From SIG710 sp045595425 (GTDB lineage: Bacteria; Bacillota; Clostridia; Oscillospirales; CAG-272), in contig JAZOAL010000110.1 in the NCBI GenBank assembly GCA_045595425.1, positions 1 through 15,187 of the forward strand: a DNA stretch of 15,187 nucleotides, written 5' to 3'. Positions 13,835 through 15,187 of this stretch are shown here, one piece after another (within the stretch, counting starts at the first letter, position 1; each line of letters opens with the position of its first letter). The notes beneath the pieces are model-generated. The model worked only from the letters and a program-made list of their open reading frames with translations, was not told the origin of the DNA and searched no databases. Position numbers and translations under genes: made by a program.

Positions 13835-14500
13835 TTAATAATCACCGAGCTTTTCGTTTTTTACTATCTTAACTATCGCACTGGTGCCCAGACGCTGTGC
13901 TCCGAGATCGATAAAATCCTCCGCATCACTGATCGAACGGATACCGCCCGCAGCTTTGATCTTAAGATGAGAGGGAACATGCGCTTTGAATAGAGCAACA
14001 TCATCCCTTGTAGCACCGCCGCCGGCAAAGCCCGTTGAGGTCTTGATAAAGTCCGCACCCGATTCGCCTACTATTTCGCACATCTTGATCTTTTCTTCAT
14101 CCGTCAGCGCGCATGTCTCGATAATGACCTTCAGTATCTTTCCCTGGCAAGCATCGCGCACCGCTTTGATCTCGTGAAGCAGATCAGCATAAAGCTTTTC
14201 CTTAAGAAGCCCGATATTTATTACCATGTCGATCTCGTCTGCACCGTCTCTCACAGCCTGTTCGGTCTCAAAAACCTTGACTGCAGCAGTATTATACCCA
14301 TTCGGGAATCCTATAACGGTGCAGATCGCAATTTTCCCTCCTGCATATTTTGCCGCCTGACTTACAAAGCTTGGCGGAATACATACTGATGCCGTTCTGA
14401 ATTTTATGCCATCATCAATAACGGCTCTGATATCCTCCCATGTGGCATCTCGTGCGAGAAGGGTGTGGTCGACCTTCGATAAAATATCCTTAATTTCCAT
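13835..14500 (-). CDS. deoC: Deoxyribose-phosphate aldolase
   Basis: Class I aldolase cleaving 2-deoxyribose-5-phosphate to acetaldehyde and glyceraldehyde-3-phosphate, the last step of deoxynucleoside breakdown. 221 residues, usual for the family. DHTLL (11-15), ASVCIPP (37-43), GFPNG (64-68), DEIDMVINIG (88-97, Asp91), the Schiff-base Lys153 in FIKTSTGFAGGGAT, and the second catalytic Lys182 in IKAAGGIR. Start MEIKDI is the family N-terminus; AAAGGA lies about 11 nt before it. The ATG lies inside the end of the upstream editing-domain gene (11-nt overlap), so translation of the two is probably coupled. Confidence 0.96.
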   Translation of the reverse strand: MEIKDILSKVDHTLLARDATWEDIRAVIDDGIKFRTASVCIPPSFVSQAAKYAGGKIAICTVIGFPNGYNTAAVKVFETEQAVRDGADEIDMVINIGLLKEKLYADLLHEIKAVRDACQGKILKVIIETCALTDEEKIKMCEIVGESGADFIKTSTGFAGGGATRDDVALFKAHVPSHLKIKAAGGIRSISDAEDFIDLGAQRLGTSAIVKIVKNEKLGDY

Positions 14501-14972
14501 CCGCCTGCCATCCTTTCGCAATATCGATCCATTCCTTTGCCCCCGAAGCCCTCTCAAGCTCTGAAACGGTCAGCTTTACCGCGCTGTTTCTCGTTCCCGC
14601 CGCAGGATAAACAATGTCAAAGCGGCGAAGCGACTCATCGAGATAAACCGGCACTCCTTCGGGAAGCGCAAAGGGGCAAACACCGCCAACGGGATGCCCA
14701 AGAAGACTTTCAACCTCTTCGGGCTTTATCATTACCGCCTTGGTATGGAAAAAAGCCTTGTATTTGCTGTTGTCGGTTTTGGCATCTCCTGCCATAACGA
14801 TGATAATAGGCGCACCGTCAACTGTAAATGACATAGTCTTTGCAATTTCCGCCTCCGAGCAGCCCAGTGCTGCCGCCGCCTCGCTGACGGTCGCACTGGA
14901 GCTTTCTGGAATAATTATCCTATCCGCAAGCCCGAATCCTTCAAGATGAGCTGCAACCCTTTCAATGGACAT
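14490..14972 (-). CDS. YbaK/EbsC-family (ProX-like) aminoacyl-tRNA editing protein
   Basis: 160-residue stand-alone editing domain. The family hydrolyses mischarged tRNA such as Cys- or Ala-tRNA(Pro). Visible signatures: AALGCSEAEIAKTMSF (34-49, with the conserved Lys45), IIIVMAGDAK (56-65), LGHPVGGVCPFALPEGVPVY (91-110), and FDIVYPAAGTRNSAVKLTVSEL (118-139). The exact subfamily and substrate cannot be fixed by eye, so no symbol is given. ATG 14972 has GGGAAGGT about 10 nt upstream. First gene of the deo operon, overlapping deoC by 11 nt; a functional link to nucleoside breakdown is not obvious and the arrangement may only be transcriptional convenience. Confidence 0.9.
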   Translation of the reverse strand: MSIERVAAHLEGFGLADRIIIPESSSATVSEAAAALGCSEAEIAKTMSFTVDGAPIIIVMAGDAKTDNSKYKAFFHTKAVMIKPEEVESLLGHPVGGVCPFALPEGVPVYLDESLRRFDIVYPAAGTRNSAVKLTVSELERASGAKEWIDIAKGWQADGN

Positions 14973-14992
14973 TTTATTTTTACCTTCCCTTA

Positions 14993-15020
14993 AATATAAT
15001 TATGCACATCATATAAACAA
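14993..15020 (-). promoter_or_regulatory. Candidate promoter of the deo operon
   Basis: Minus strand: -35 TTGTTT (15015-15020), 16-nt spacer, -10 TATATT (14993-14998). The -35 hexamer falls inside the AT-rich repeat border beginning at 15015. Moderate match. No DeoR or CRE-like operator was evident. Confidence 0.4.
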
Positions 15021-15120
15021 TAATTTGTCGAACTGTTTGTAGAGTGATGAATTAACAAATTAAGATGCACGAACGCAAGCCTTCCCTAGCAGGGAAGGTG
15101 GCGCGGAGCGACGGATGAGT
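15015..15120 (+). repeat. Dispersed GC-hairpin repeat with AT-rich border
   Basis: Begins with the shared border AAACAATAATTT (15015-15026). After an AT-rich stretch comes ACGAACGCAAG, an 8-bp hairpin CCTTCCCT/AGGGAAGG with AGC loop (15080-15098), then GGCGCGGAGCGACGGATGAG. The core parallels 8129-8170. From memory this core recurs in many gut Clostridia genomes; not verifiable here. The remaining sequence to the window end (15121-15187) shows no feature I can name. Confidence 0.55.
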
Positions 15121-15187
15121 AGAAGCCCCGTCTATGATTACGATATCTGAGCAATACCGACAAAGGTGTTTAAGCATAAACTAACTT

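Noticed and set aside
1..15187. CRISPR array, riboswitch, prophage or defence island
   Set aside because: No regularly spaced repeats, no leader matching a riboswitch class I can recognise, and no integrase, nuclease cluster or phage gene.

Overview
The window looks like chromosomal DNA from a Gram-positive gut-type Clostridia bacterium, most likely Oscillospiraceae/Ruminococcaceae. The evidence is moderate GC, strong AGGAGG-type ribosome binding sites, sigma-A promoters, two small lipoproteins, an EndoA-like MazF, the Clostridia-style MurD variant, and GC-rich dispersed palindromes of a kind I remember from that family. The assignment is inference; no 16S gene or other decisive marker is present. 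Almost everything is ordinary housekeeping, and I see no defence system, prophage, CRISPR array or biosynthetic cluster.

Layout. Positions 1-115 hold a dispersed repeat. Class II fructose-bisphosphate aldolase (176-1135, minus) follows with its own promoter and terminator, then a MazF-type endoribonuclease (1262-1657, minus) with no antitoxin beside it. A lipoprotein of unknown function (1950-2645, plus) has a strong promoter and a long 3' hairpin. An apparent five-gene operon (2814-8027, plus) starts at a good promoter at 2753-2781: murD, murI, a PLP enzyme of the aluminium-resistance/methionine gamma-lyase-like family, a small lipoprotein, and a NifS-like cysteine desulfurase, ending at a terminator at 8032-8073. 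MurI makes the D-glutamate that MurD adds to the peptidoglycan precursor, so the first two genes are successive in one pathway.

A MITE-like repeat (8107-8195) separates this operon from a convergent calcium-type P-type ATPase (8221-10896, minus). The ATPase is divergent from a strong promoter driving tRNA-Ser(UGA) (11095-11183). Behind that is an odd class I tRNA-like gene with anticodon UAG and a degenerate acceptor end (11221-11293), followed by a dense run of hairpins (11328-11513).

The right third (11518-14972, minus) is a compact nucleoside-salvage operon: a YbaK/EbsC-type tRNA-editing domain protein, deoC, deoD, deoB and cdd, with overlaps or gaps of 1-19 nt and a terminator just after cdd. 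DeoD phosphorolyses purine (deoxy)nucleosides, DeoB moves the phosphate from C1 to C5, DeoC cleaves deoxyribose-5-phosphate to acetaldehyde and glyceraldehyde-3-phosphate, and Cdd deaminates cytidine. No pyrimidine nucleoside phosphorylase, transporter or regulator is in view. The window ends in a second copy of the GC-hairpin repeat.

The observations most worth a second look are the atypical UAG tRNA, the three repeats sharing one AT-rich border sequence, the antitoxin-less MazF, and the two uncharacterised lipoproteins.
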